DNA of 64,000 nt, taken from Arion vulgaris (lineage: Eukaryota > Mollusca > Gastropoda > Stylommatophora > Arionidae). The stretch's first letter is position 1; each line of letters opens with the position of its first letter. This document shows, in pieces, positions 30,837 through 41,400 of this stretch. Where the stretch lies: NCBI GenBank assembly GCA_020796225.1, contig CM036765.1:7699082-7763081 (forward strand), read 5' to 3'. Both the position numbers and the translations under genes were made by a program. The notes under the pieces are model-generated. The model saw nothing but the letters and a program-made list of their open reading frames with translations. It was not told the DNA's origin and searched no databases.

Positions 30837-30966
30837 GCTGGACTTATCTTTAACGCAAACCAAATTTCACCATATTTTGTGATGAGTGCACTCAAGGATT
30901 GGCCTGGCATGGGCGGCATCTTTGTGGCAATGCTATTTAGTGCTTCTCTTAGCACATTGTCTTCTG
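30837..30966 (+). CDS. SLC5-type symporter, internal exon
   Basis: Acceptor TAATTTCAACAG ends at 30836; donor GTAAGT starts at 30967. The exon begins in phase 0 and ends in phase 1. It reads AGLIFNANQISPYFVMSALK, DWPGMGGIFVAMLFSASLST and LSS, matching the SLC5 D-Q-xxPY-V-x-D-x-L-x-x-x-PGLPGLFVAxxxSxxLSTxSS region. The final LSTLSS belongs to the conserved Na2-site helix of the family, which binds sodium. The following exon at 35892 completes its split Gly codon. Confidence 0.92.
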
Positions 30967-31079
30967 GTAAGTTCTAACAAAAACACGTCAAGTCTTATAT
31001 TGTTCTAAACAAGATAAACACAAAGGTTGGGAATTATTACAAGTACAAATCTATTACTTTTATTATGCACATTTGTATT

Positions 31080-32690
31080 ATTTAATCACACTCAATGCTA
31101 ACAACAGATGGAAATGGGATGAAGGAAATTAAAAAAAACAAATATGGCTTTACAAAAAGTAAACAACTGAAAACAATATGGAACGCAAATGATAGGGCAA
31201 CAAAAATTAGAATACTAAGATCATGCATATTCGCAATAGCAAAGTATAGGTGTGAAGTATGGGCATTTAACAGGGCAGGGGAAAACATATAAGTGCTTTT
31301 TAATATAAGGGTTACAGAAGAGTCCTTCGTATTTCATGGACAGAGAAGAGAAAAAATAGATCTATCCAGAAAAAACTCAAAATGAAAGAAAACTGGCTGA
31401 TGCTACAAATAAGAAAGAAAAATTGAAGTATTTTGGACATATAAAAATGAAACGAAGTGCTGAAGAAGACCACCATGGAAGGATGCATAAAGCAAAGAGG
31501 AGAAGAGAAAGACCTCGAAGAAGATGGATTTAAGATGTAACTGATGGCTTAAACATGACGGCTGCGGAGGCTAGATAACTGGCCTATGAGAGAAATAGAA
31601 ATTCCGAAGGACTGTTGTGGTTTTAAAGTTCTGCTCGGGACAAGATATTTGATTATGATGAATCATCCCCATATTTTACATTACGAGAAATAGTAGAGAA
31701 AGCAATAGAATATAACAACATGCTATATATGGCTTATATAGATCAAGACAAAGCCATCCACATGGTAAACAGACAACAAATATGGAGAACACTACACAAT
31801 TACAGAGTAAGCCAACATCTAATAAATATATGCAAATTTTTGTATAACAAAATTCATTGCAGAATGAGAATAACAACTGGCAATATGGACAAATTCTATA
31901 TATAGACATGGGTACGATAGAGATGTGTTCTGTCCCCCTTGTTATTCATCAAATACATAAACCAAATAAGTCAATTATCTCAAACAAATGAAAATAAATG
32001 TAGTGAACATCTCTTCGCCAACGAGCTGAATTTCAGAGCTACCACTGAAGACAAATTACAACCACATATAAACTACCTAAACTAAGCAGGCAAAAAACAA
32101 AATATGAAAATCAACGCCAAGAAGACAGAATTAATGACAATCGCAAGAGCAGAATAAACAATCATAATTATTGTAGATAAACAACATCTAAAACAAAGCA
32201 GAGCATTTAAGTATTTAAGCAGCAAGATCTCATCTAATGGAAGAATGAATTACAGTGGAAATACAACACAAAAGTAATAAGGTAAACCAGATTATTGCAC
32301 AAATGTTATCAGTACTAGCAAACAAGCACGTAACAATAGACACCAAGATAGCAATGTTTAACACATATTTCTTGCCAACTCTGTGCTATCAGTGGCAGGC
32401 CTAGACACTGATAACAAACGAGAAAAGAAGAATCCACACGACAGAGATGAAGTGTGCACGACGAATTCGAAATGTGACAAGAAGAGATAAGATCAGAACT
32501 GATGAAATCTGAAGTAGAACTATATTCTTGCCGGTGCTACAATCTTTAAAAGAACACGTCAAATTGTTCGGAAACGTATCAAGGTTACCTTTAGACAGCC
32601 TCCAACAAAAAGCACTAGCACTCAGATACAACGTCAACAGACCCTGAGGACGACCACGATAACGATGTATTCCTACGGAATATTTGAGGT
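31080..32690 (+). mobile_element. LINE family E pieces (RTE-like), C-terminal end then RT
   Basis: 31095-31300 encodes RILRSCIFAIAKYRCEVWAF and 31320-31600 a LRISW...LKYFGHIKM...RRRERPRRRWI tail. Then 31690-31905 encodes an RT segment (LYMAYIDQDKAIHMVNRQQI), followed to about 32400 in broken frames by CVLSPLLFIKYINQI and LFANELNFRA, the decayed palm box. The C-terminal piece precedes the RT piece, so these are two truncated copies or a rearrangement. Confidence 0.65.
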
Positions 32691-33872
32691 ACTAAATTCC
32701 ACTTTTTACAACGTGGTTCGCTCTTTATTTCATCCTGACGTCGAAAGGCAAAACAGGATTAGATAATAGAATAGAATCTTTCTCAACTTAGAAAAACATT
32801 ATTTATAAAGCGCACACAAATGCCCGTTCTAGAAATATCTTCTTATTCTGACGCTGTGAGATAAAATAGGATTAAAGAAATGATGAAATAAAAAGAACTT
32901 GACTAAAATAGTAACATGGTTAGTGCGCACGTTTCTTAGGCGCGTGGTCCGGATTCAATTCTACAGTGGATGTGAATTTGTTTCCGACTGTAACGGTTCT
33001 CAAGTCGACCAAAGCATTAAATGGGTTCCAGAAAAGCACTGGGAGGTAAATGTGAAGCTGTGATGTTGCGTATATTACCCCACGTGCCGAGATAGTTAAG
33101 GAAAAATACGGACCTAATATCGTATTACACAATTTATATCATGATATTAAACAATAGACTGAACATCTATCTACACAGATTAAGTCTGATTCCATCATCA
33201 ACATACGTTTGCGTGGACAGACAGCACAGGCAATCGAACACATTATGCAAGATTGTCACATGATGAATCAACTGCAGATAGAACACTGACCAACAGAGAA
33301 TAACATCCATGCAAAGTTGTTTGGGAGACCCGATGAACTAACAAGAGCATTATTCCTCTATAGTATAAGCATTCTTAAAGATCACCCTTTTATTAATAAC
33401 TTTAATTATGTTCTATTTTTTATCAATGGTTTTGGGCAGTGGTTTTTCAAACTGCGGCTATGAAAACACATGACAAATCAAAACTAAAGGAATTTAGAGG
33501 TAACATAGACTCAAATCCATAACATTGCTTGGCACTTCTTCATATTTGCATTCAGAGAACCTTACTCCTTGTATAAACTGGAATGTTTTCTGCTGTGTCA
33601 ACCGCGCGTTTGTTGTGATTGTGGGTATTCTGAAATGGCGGACAGCGGTTATGACGCCGTATGTAGTGTTTTGCGTGTGCAGAATGCTGGATTTTGTTGT
33701 GATTGATGTTCGCTTCGATTGAATTGCAATTCAAGTGATGAACAGTTTTGTGTTGACACTTTTGCTACGGCCATATGCATTTATGCGGTGCTGGTTGCTT
33801 TTTGTGGCGGTACGGCTGTTTCATTCTGTAATTAGTTCACGACACAGGAGACAGTTGCTATATTCAAAATAG
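32691..33872. other. Intron stretch, no gene recognised
   Basis: An AAATATCTTCTTATTCTGAC block near 32840 resembles 28915. A plain stretch at 32920-33600 and a GT-rich stretch at 33600-33840 have only short frames. Confidence 0.35.
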
Positions 33873-35760
33873 ATGAGACTGCAGTAAACCTATTCTATTG
33901 GCAAAACACGTAATCACAAAGTACTGTAATTTTACAAATTACAAAAACAATGACAAAATACAGCAACATTTCGACCAACAAGGTCTTTATCAAACAAACG
34001 AACAACCTGAGTGACAAATTTAAAAAAACAAATGGACGACCAAAAACAAACGTTTCTAGTGAAAATCTGGGAATAAAAACGAATAACGAAATAAATGTAG
34101 CACAAAAACACACATAAAAACTAGAAATAAAACAGAAGAGAAACAATGAAAAATCTAGTAAATATATAACTTGAATACATGCAACATATACCCATATAGA
34201 TTACAAGGCAAGGGAAGAGAAAGTACTAAGAAGCATATGAATGTAATACGTTGAGCCCACGTGGTCGCAAGGTACCATACAAAGAAATCAACCGATTCTC
34301 CAGAGCAAATCGACTGCGATCATTCGAGGAACATGATCGGATGGCTGTGACCTGGACAACGTGAGCTCTAAATGGCCAGTATCATTGAAATGGGTGGCTA
34401 CAGGGGTCACATATCATTGGCGTATGTCGCGCAAGTGTTGGGCGAATCGGTCACTGAGCCTCTTGCCTGTCTCGCCGAAATAAGCCTTGTTACACCGCTT
34501 ACAGATAATGGCATATACAACATTACGGGACTCGCATGTGAAACCATCGTCAATAACAAACGTGGCTAAAGGAAAAGATACAGTACGCGTCTGTATAACA
34601 TAAGCACACGTGTTGCAACGCCGACGGCCACACTGAACAGTGCCAAAATGAGCCTAGATATTGGACTTAAGGCGACTGTGTACCAACATATCCTTAAGAC
34701 TTCTGTCCGTCTGTAAGCACCAAAGGATAGTTGGGGAAGACAGAACAGGTCTCAGGATCTGACTTAAGGATAGACAGAAAACGGAATAAAACATTTTTTA
34801 CCAGTGAACTATGGGGGTGGAAAGTTAAGATAAGTTTTACTCGGTCAGAGTTAGTGGTCCTATGCTGGCTGGTGAGGGCCTGCTGGCGAGTGATTTTCTG
34901 AACTCGATGCACAGCCCAGACTAGGACACTCCGGGTATAGGCGCCTGTGAAAGAAATCAAGCATCTCGCAAGCTCTCTCAAGAAAATCATCGTCCTCGCT
35001 ACAAAGGCGACAAAGGCGCACGAGCTGCGAGAATGGCAAAGAGTCACGACAAGCCCGGGGATGGGAAGAAGTATAAAGGAGAAAACTATGTGCATTAGTA
35101 GGCTTGTAATATACTGATGTAGTGATAGTGGATAGGCGTATGGAGATAGTAATGTCAAAACATTAATGAAATTAATGAAGCGTGACAAATCGGCTTCAGG
35201 CATTGCCAATACAGTCATCAATGTATCTGTGATAGACAGACGGAAGGGGACTATCATATGTAGTCCATACTAGGTGTTCAAGATAACCCATGAATAGACA
35301 AGCATAACTAGGTCCCATTTTAGTACCCATGGCAACCCCACTGATCTGCTCAAAGAATTGGTCATTAAACTGAAAGGAGTTAAGAGTGAGAACTAGCTCC
35401 GCAAGACGAAGGAGAGGAGAAGTTGACACAAGTGGATTAGTTCTCCTATTGAGAAACAATTGGAGAGCTTTAAGGCCGTCATCATAAGGTATAGAAGTGT
35501 ACAATGAGCACACATCAAGGAGGAAGAGACGGTAGGTTCTCTCGGGTAGCAACTCAACGGAAGAAAAGACAGACAGTTGCTTGCATTTCGTGTGATTTTC
35601 GTTGGCAAAGGAAAGGAGCAATTATGGAGTGACCCATTGCAGTAAAGTTGGAAGCGTACATATGAACTATGAATTATAAACTGTAAACAAAACGTCAAGA
35701 AGATTTGAGACAATAATGGTCCCGAAAGTTTAAACGTAATTTTGACACATAATCGCAATT
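33873..35760 (-). mobile_element. Penelope-like element (RT + GIY-YIG), (-) copy
   Basis: The RT part is at 35196-35621: FLLDVCSLYTSIPYDDGLKA, FEQISGVAMGTKMGPSYACL and YHRYIDDC, the Penelope RT motifs including the A box, the AMGTxMxPxYA block and the YIDD box. Downstream on the same strand come TRQQALTSQHRTTNSDRVKL and, near 34430-34560, ICKRCNKAYFGETGKRLSDR, a GIY-YIG endonuclease in the Penelope position. The 3' part (33873-34200) carries the tail shared with the copies at 29.4, 37.0 and 40.8 kb. Frames are broken in several places and the 5' end is not defined. It lies antisense in the last SLC5 intron. Confidence 0.88.
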
Positions 35761-35891
35761 GATAAATAAAAGCAAATTTATATAATTTTTAAATAGTGAA
35801 AATGTTAAAGAATTGATCATACTAATAACAACAGAACTAGTAATTTAAAAAAAATTTTATAAACTGATAATTATTGTAATTCTCTTTCTAG

Positions 35892-36691
35892 GAATAAGTG
35901 CTCTGGCAGTCATCACAGTAGAAGACTTATTGAAGAAACAACTAGAGAACTTTGAAGAACGAACTGCCACTACAATAACCAAAGCTTTAGTTTTTCTATA
36001 TGGTATTTTGATAATAGGTCTTGCTTATGGGGCTAACTCAATTCAAGGTCCATTGTCACAAATGGTTTTAACCATTACTGGAGTTTGTAGTGGACCAGTT
36101 GCTGGTATATTTATACTTGGTGCACTAATTCCCTGGGCAAATAAATATGGAGCTGTCTCTGGCTGTGTCACTTCTGCTGTCTTCGTTATGTGGATCGCAC
36201 TAGGAAATAAAATGTACGGAGTCAATGAAAAACCGTTACCACCTCCCCCAACTGATATGTGCTTTCGTAATAATTCTGTGAATAACTTTACAGAAGACAT
36301 TTTGTCGTTTTCCTTTAACGAAAATAGTACGATATATTCATACGCTGTCAATCACACATCGACAGTGAACACTTCAGTAATAGCAGATGACCCACGCCGA
36401 TTTGGCTTTTTCCTTTACGATATCTCATTTGAATGGTACGGATGTTGTGGTATTTTAATTAGTTTTCTTGTGGGCGTGATCATCAGTTACTTCACACAAA
36501 AACATTGTGAGTCGGTTATTGATGAGAAGCTACTTTTTCCATTTGTTCGTAAGTTTTGGTTACCAAGGTCGCATCACGTGATACCCCAAAAGTGTGACGA
36601 AGAAGTCAAAGATGGTCTCATGGTAACCAACTCCACTTACGACGGTTATCAAATGTCCGATACTGAAGTTAATGGAAATCATGATAGTTAA
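35892..36691 (+). CDS. SLC5-type symporter, last exon
   Basis: Acceptor TTCTCTTTCTAG ends at 35891. The exon completes the Gly codon from 30966 and reads GISALAVITVEDLLKKQLEN, the conserved SSxNAxAAVTxxDxxxP block after the sodium-site helix. Hydrophobic helices follow at about residues 35-57 (ALVFLYGILIIGLAYG) and 60-120 (including GVCSGPVAGIFILGALIPWA, the family's GGPLxGxFxLGxLxPxxN motif). Next comes an extracellular loop with several N-x-S/T sites and a final helix (GCCGILISFLVGVIISYF). The cytosolic tail ends VNGNHDS; I see no strong PDZ motif. It is free of frameshifts over 800 bp, so the host gene looks functional here. Overall closest in pattern to SMVT/SMCT transporters (Na-coupled biotin/pantothenate/lipoate or monocarboxylates); the substrate is not determinable. 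Confidence 0.93.
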
Positions 36692-36745
36692 ATCATTTCT
36701 TCGATTTGATTATTATATTTAATAATTAAGAACAATATAAAAATT

Positions 36746-36751
36746 AATAAA
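36746..36751 (+). terminator. Poly(A) signal of the SLC5 gene
   Basis: AATAAA 55 bp after the stop codon, in AT-rich 3' UTR. Confidence 0.7.
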
Positions 36752-36974
36752 CAGTATAATGGTGTTGTTACAAATTCAATATAATGTACTTCTGTAGGAC
36801 TTTGCATAAGAACAACATAAGGAATGACCAACTGGTTCTCCATTACAACAGGTGTCATATACAAGGTTATGTGCTCTCACAACTAGTGCGTATCATATAT
36901 ATGGATAAAAGAACTCAATATTAATGTCGTTGGGTATTTATTGTTGAATTCTACATGTTGTGTGCTGTGTAAGA

Positions 36975-37120
36975 AGTGAATCTCTTCACTTCCCTTATAC
37001 TTTTGCTTGATAAAGACCATTTGGTTGAAACGTTGTTGTGTACTGTTATTATTTTTGTATTTGATAAAACTTCAGTACTTTGTTTGTACGTGTTTGGCCA
37101 TTGTTATATAGTTGTACTGC
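36975..37120 (+). repeat. Penelope-like 3'-end fragment
   Basis: TTGCTTGATAAAGACCATTT, GAAACGTTGTTGTGTACTGT and AAACTTCAGTACTTTGT match the tails at 29430, 33985 (-) and 40750. Confidence 0.65.
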
Positions 37121-37209
37121 AGTTTCCCTTTACATCGATAATAGTGTCAGGTGGTAGCAATGTTCAACTGTTATCTGGTTTAGGAGTCTGTATTTATGGA
37201 AGTGGGAGA

Positions 37210-37460
37210 AGTTGATAGAGTCGTTCCGAACAGAAGAGTTTCAGGGCTGTGAATTCCACTCGCTGACCAGGTTGAAAGAAACGGGTGTAGATATGGTGCG
37301 GCCAGAAAAGAACAGCATACCAAATATACAAATAGATTAATTAATCAACATCGAACTGGCGTGTTGGGCCGCTGGACGCTGCTGAGTTTATTCAGGTGAA
37401 GATCGGAGCATCTATGGGTGTGTCCGGAATGGTATGATGACAGTCCTCATATAACTGATA
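37210..37460 (+). mobile_element. 3' end of LINE family A
   Basis: Matches the (-) copy at 25795-26010: TTTCAGGGCTGTGAATTCCA, CTCGCTGACCAGGTTGAAAG, AATCAACATCGAACTGG and the GATCGGAGCATCTATGG end. It encodes only the last ~70 residues of the ORF in broken form. Confidence 0.75.
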
Positions 37461-37484
37461 TGTACTCATCTCCCCCTTCCTGCA

Positions 37485-37600
37485 TGGGTGAGTGGATTTC
37501 ACTAACATAAGAAGTACAAAGAAGTACAAAGAATGCCAAACTAGCATATGATGTACATATCCCACATAATTACATCAACCAAAAATGTATAACCTAATTA
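37485..37600 (+). repeat. Fragment of the foldback element family
   Basis: GTGGATTTCACTAACATAAG, AATGCCAAACTAGCATATGA and TGTACATATCCCA match the arms of the foldback element at 48145-48235 and 48370-48440 (-). Confidence 0.6.
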
Positions 37601-37792
37601 GTTTTGTAGATATGCCTCTTGCAATATGACCCTTCATAATAGTAACAATGTCCAACTTGGAGTTAGTTTTGTAGATATGCCTTTTGCAATATGACCTTTC
37701 ATAATAGTTACAATGTCCAACTTGGAGTTAGTTTTGTAGATATGCCTCTTGCAATATGACCCTTCATAATAGTTACAATGTCCAACTTGGAG
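37598..37792 (+). repeat. 65-bp tandem repeat, three copies
   Basis: Units starting TTAGTTTTGTAGATATGCCT at 37598, 37663 and 37728, exactly 65 bp apart, nearly identical, ending CAATGTCCAACTTGGAG. Confidence 0.9.
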
Positions 37793-37809
37793 CAGCAATA
37801 TCTCTGTTT

Positions 37810-39475
37810 ATATTATATTTAGTAGTTGATAATATACCACCAAGAGAGACCACACTTTATATGGGTAGAGCACTATTCATATTTTTACTCTGGGGAGAAA
37901 CCAGAAAACCCAGTCCTCGATCAGATCATATCGAAACATCCTGAACTAACCGAGCTGGATACCGAAGTCACAGAATTGGAACTGTCCGAAGCAATCAACA
38001 AACTTTCAAATGGCAAGGCATCAGGACAAGAGAGTATTCCTGTAGAAATCCTCAAATATAATAGGGATGTCCTCCTGCCCGACCTCTACAATCTCCTTAT
38101 TCAGTGCTGGAGAGATGGAGAATTTTCTCAGGATATTTGGGATGCAAAGATAGTGACACTCTAAATAAAAAGGGGATAAGGGGGACTGTAAGAACTACAG
38201 AGGCATCTCCCTTTTGAGTGTTACAGGCAAGGCCTTTGCACTAGTTCTTTCAAAACGACTACATAAACTGGCAGAGTGTGTTCTTCCAGTGTCACAATGT
38301 GGGTTCAGAGCTGGACGGTCAACAACTGACATGACATTTACTCTTCGATAACTCCAAGAGAAGTGCATAGAGCAGAGTAAGCGGTTATGTATTGCTTTCG
38401 TGGATCTGACTAAGGTATTTGATACAGTCAGCAGGCCGTCTTTATAAAATATTGAAGCATATTGGCTGTCCCCCAAAGTTGCTCCAACTGATTGTCTCCT
38501 TCCATGAGGGCATGAAAGCCAGCATACAGTTCGATGGCAGCACATCTGATAGTTTCGAGGTTAAGATTGGAGTCAAGCAGGGCTGTGTACTTGCCCCCAC
38601 TCTCTTTGGCATTTTCTTCGATCCTTTGAACCACGCCGTAGGGGACGCTGATGGTGATGTTTTCATCCGCATTAGATCTGATGGTTCACTTTTAGTTTGG
38701 CTCACTTAAGAGCCCGAAAAAACGACGGAAATTTTTCTCAAGGACCTCCTTTTCGCTGACGATGCTGCCTTAGTTGCCCACTGCAATGCCTAATCAATAA
38801 TTTGTCAAAGGCATGTTACCTATATTTATGACTATAAGAGTCTCCAAAACAGTAGTTTTATGTCAGGGAGATAACACAACAAATATCACTTTAAATGGCA
38901 ACCATCTACACCAGTTCAAACATTCTGCTATCTTCGGTCCATCCATGGTCACTACCAGCCTTTCTCTTGATGAAGAAATCAACGCTCGTATAAGGAGTGC
39001 CGCTACTACATTCGGCAAACTATCAAAGCGAGCGTTGGACAACACAAAACTAACATTGCAGACGAAGATTCAAATATATCGATCTTGTGTAATTAATTTT
39101 TTTTTAAATGGCGCAGAAACATGGACAGCCTACTCAAGACATGAGAGGAGACTTAACATCTTTCACCTTCGATGTCTCCGCAAGATTATGAGCATCAGAT
39201 GGTACGACAAGATAACCAACTCTGAAGTACTGCAACGTGTAAACCTGCCTTCATCATTGGCATGCTCAGCAGTTGACGACTAAGATGGTTGGGGCATGTG
39301 AGAATGGAAACTTGTCGCGTACCAAAACAAATGTTGTTCTGTGAACTTTTGGAGGGGAAGAGGCACCAGAGCAGACCACTACTCAGATATAAGAATGACT
39401 GCAAGGCCTCAATGAGAGACTTTTCTATAGGTCCCAGCACATGGGAAAAACTAGCTGAAGACAAATGATGGAATA
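37810..39475 (+). mobile_element. RTE-like LINE family D, (+) copy
   Basis: In order: INKLSNGKASGQESIPVEIL (38005-38065), CKNYRGISLLSVTGKAFA-type RT start near 38190-38240, LCIAFVDLTKVFDTV near 38390-38425, GCPPKLLQLIVSFHEGMKAS (38460-38520), VKIGVKQGCVLAPTLFGIFF (38560-38620), LKDLLFADDAALVAH near 38740-38775, and the tail RLNIFHLRCLRKIMSIRWYD (39150-39210). Several frameshifts and stops. This is the same family as the (-) copy at 58400-60530, and the order is a normal non-LTR RT. No endonuclease domain remains. Confidence 0.85.
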
Positions 39476-40880
39476 AAACATTTTTCACCAGTAAACTATG
39501 GGGGTGGAAAGTTAAAATAAGTTTTACTCTGTCACATCTCCACTACCTGTGTCAACTTTCTTGACATTACTATCTCCATACACATATCCACTATCACTAC
39601 ATCAGTATATTACAAGCCTACTGATGCACATAGTTTTCTCCTTTATACTTCTTCCCATCCCCGGGCTTGTCGTGACTCTTTTGCCATTCTCGCAGCTCTT
39701 GCGCCTTCGTCGCCTTTGTAGCGAGGACGATGATTTTCTTGAGAGAGCTCGCGAGATGCTCGATTTCTTTCACAGGCGCCTACACCCGGAGAGGGTGCTT
39801 GTCTGGGCTATTCATCGAGTTCAGAAAATCACTCGCCAGCAGGCCCTCACCAGCCAGCATAGGACCACTAACTCTGGCAGAGTAAAACTTATCTCAACTT
39901 TCCACCCCATAGTTCACTGGTGAAAAATGTTTTATTCCGTCATTTGTCTAACCTTAAGTCAGATCCTGAGACCCTTTCTGTCGTCCCCTACTATCCTTTG
40001 GTGGCTTACAGACGGGACAGAAGTCTTAAGGATATGTTGGTACACAGTCGCCTTAAGTCCAATATCCAGACTCATTTTGGCACTGTTCAGTGTGGCCGTC
40101 GTCGTTGCAACACGTGTGCTTATGTGATACAGACGCGTACTGTATTTTTTCCTTTAGCCACGTTTCTTATTGACGATGGTTTCACATGCGAGTCCCGTAA
40201 TCTTATATATGCCATTATCTGTAAGCGGTGTAACTAGGCTTATTTCGGCGAGACAGGCAAGAGGCTCAGTGACTGATTCGCCCAACACTTGTGCGACATA
40301 CGTCAATGCTCTGTGACCCTGTAGCCACCCATTTCAATGATACTGGCCATTTAGGAGCTCACGATGTCCAGGTCACAGCCATCCGATCGTGTTCCTCGGA
40401 TGATCGCAGTCGATTTGCTGTGGAGAATCGGTTGATTTCTTTGTATGGTACCTTGCAACCACGTGGGCTCAACGTATTACATTCCTATGCTTCTTAGTAC
40501 TTTCTCTTCCCATGCTTTGTAATCTATATGGGTATATGTTGCATGTATTCAAGTTATATATTTTATATATTTACTAGATTTTTCATTGTTTATTTTCCGT
40601 TCTATTTCTAGTTTTTATGTGTGTTTTTGTGTTACATTTATTTCGTTATTCGTTTTATTCCAGTTTTCGTTTTTATTTCCAGATATTCATTAAAACGTTT
40701 GTTTTGGTCGTCCATTTGTTTTTTTAAATTTGTCACTCCTGTTGTTCGTTTGCTTGATAAAGGCCTTGTTGGTCGAAACGTTACTGTATTTTGTCATTGT
40801 TTTTTTAATTTGTAAAACTACAGTAGTTTGTGATTACGTGTTTTGTCAATCAAATAGTTTTACTGCAGTCTCATCTATTT
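39476..40880 (+). mobile_element. Penelope-like element, (+) copy, 3' part with GIY-YIG
   Basis: Mirror of the (-) copy at 33873-35760: RLCSEDDDFLERAREMLDFF and RVQKITRQQALTSQHRTTNS (39700-39880), then SDPETLSV...YRRDRSLKDMLVHSRLKS (39960-40060), QCGRRRCNTCAYV, and the GIY-YIG-type segment LIYAIICKRCN near 40200-40240 with ENRLISLYGTLQPRGLNV near 40420-40480. A one-base change after KRCN (TAG) interrupts it. The 3' end reaches TTTACTGCAGTCTCATC at about 40877. The RT domain is absent, so the copy is 5'-truncated, and a 65-bp segment is present inverted at its 5' edge (see findings). Confidence 0.85.
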
Positions 40881-41400
40881 TGTTGGTTCTTTGCTAGCAG
40901 TTGGAGATCTTGTAAGGTTTTACATCCCATACTTTTACTTTCTTGTTGGACGGTTCTTCGAAGAGTGATCTTTGTTCTTCCACGTTTTCTTTTCCCAACT
41001 GGTGACCACATAAGGACTTGTCGATTTAGTCTCTTTTCGTCTGATCTAAGAACATGACCTAAATATTTCCACCTTCGTTTCCTTATAATATTTGATACGG
41101 GTTGTTGGTGGGTTCTATCTCTCACTGTGTTGTTAGAAACGAAATCACTTCATTTGACTTTTAATAGTTTTCGGAGACATTTATTCTAAAGCTGTCCAGT
41201 TTCTTATCAATTTTCTTTGTTGATTTCAAACTTTCATAACCGTAGGTCAGTACAGGAATCACACATGACCTAAATAATTTAACTTTTGTGCATATACTAA
41301 GGTCTTGAGATTGCCAGATATTCGTTAATTTAGTGAAGGCACTATCTGCTATCGCCCGTGTGTTGCCAGGCTCGCAAGGAGAGCAAAAGTAGCTGCACTG
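40881..41400 (-). mobile_element. RTE-like LINE 3' fragment (family F-like)
   Basis: On the (-) strand, 41161-41400 encodes ADSAFTKLTNIWQSQDLSIC and FRSCVIPVLTYGYESLKSTK. 40871-41125 encodes RKRRWKYLGHVLRSDEKRLN and GKRKRGRTKITLRRTVQQES. This is the standard thumb and C-terminal end of RTE/SR2-type LINEs, in the right order with one shift near 41140. Confidence 0.75.

Noticed and set aside
34372..34569. Separate small (+) gene in 34.3-34.6 kb
   Set aside because: It is the antisense of the GIY-YIG region of the (-) Penelope-like copy.
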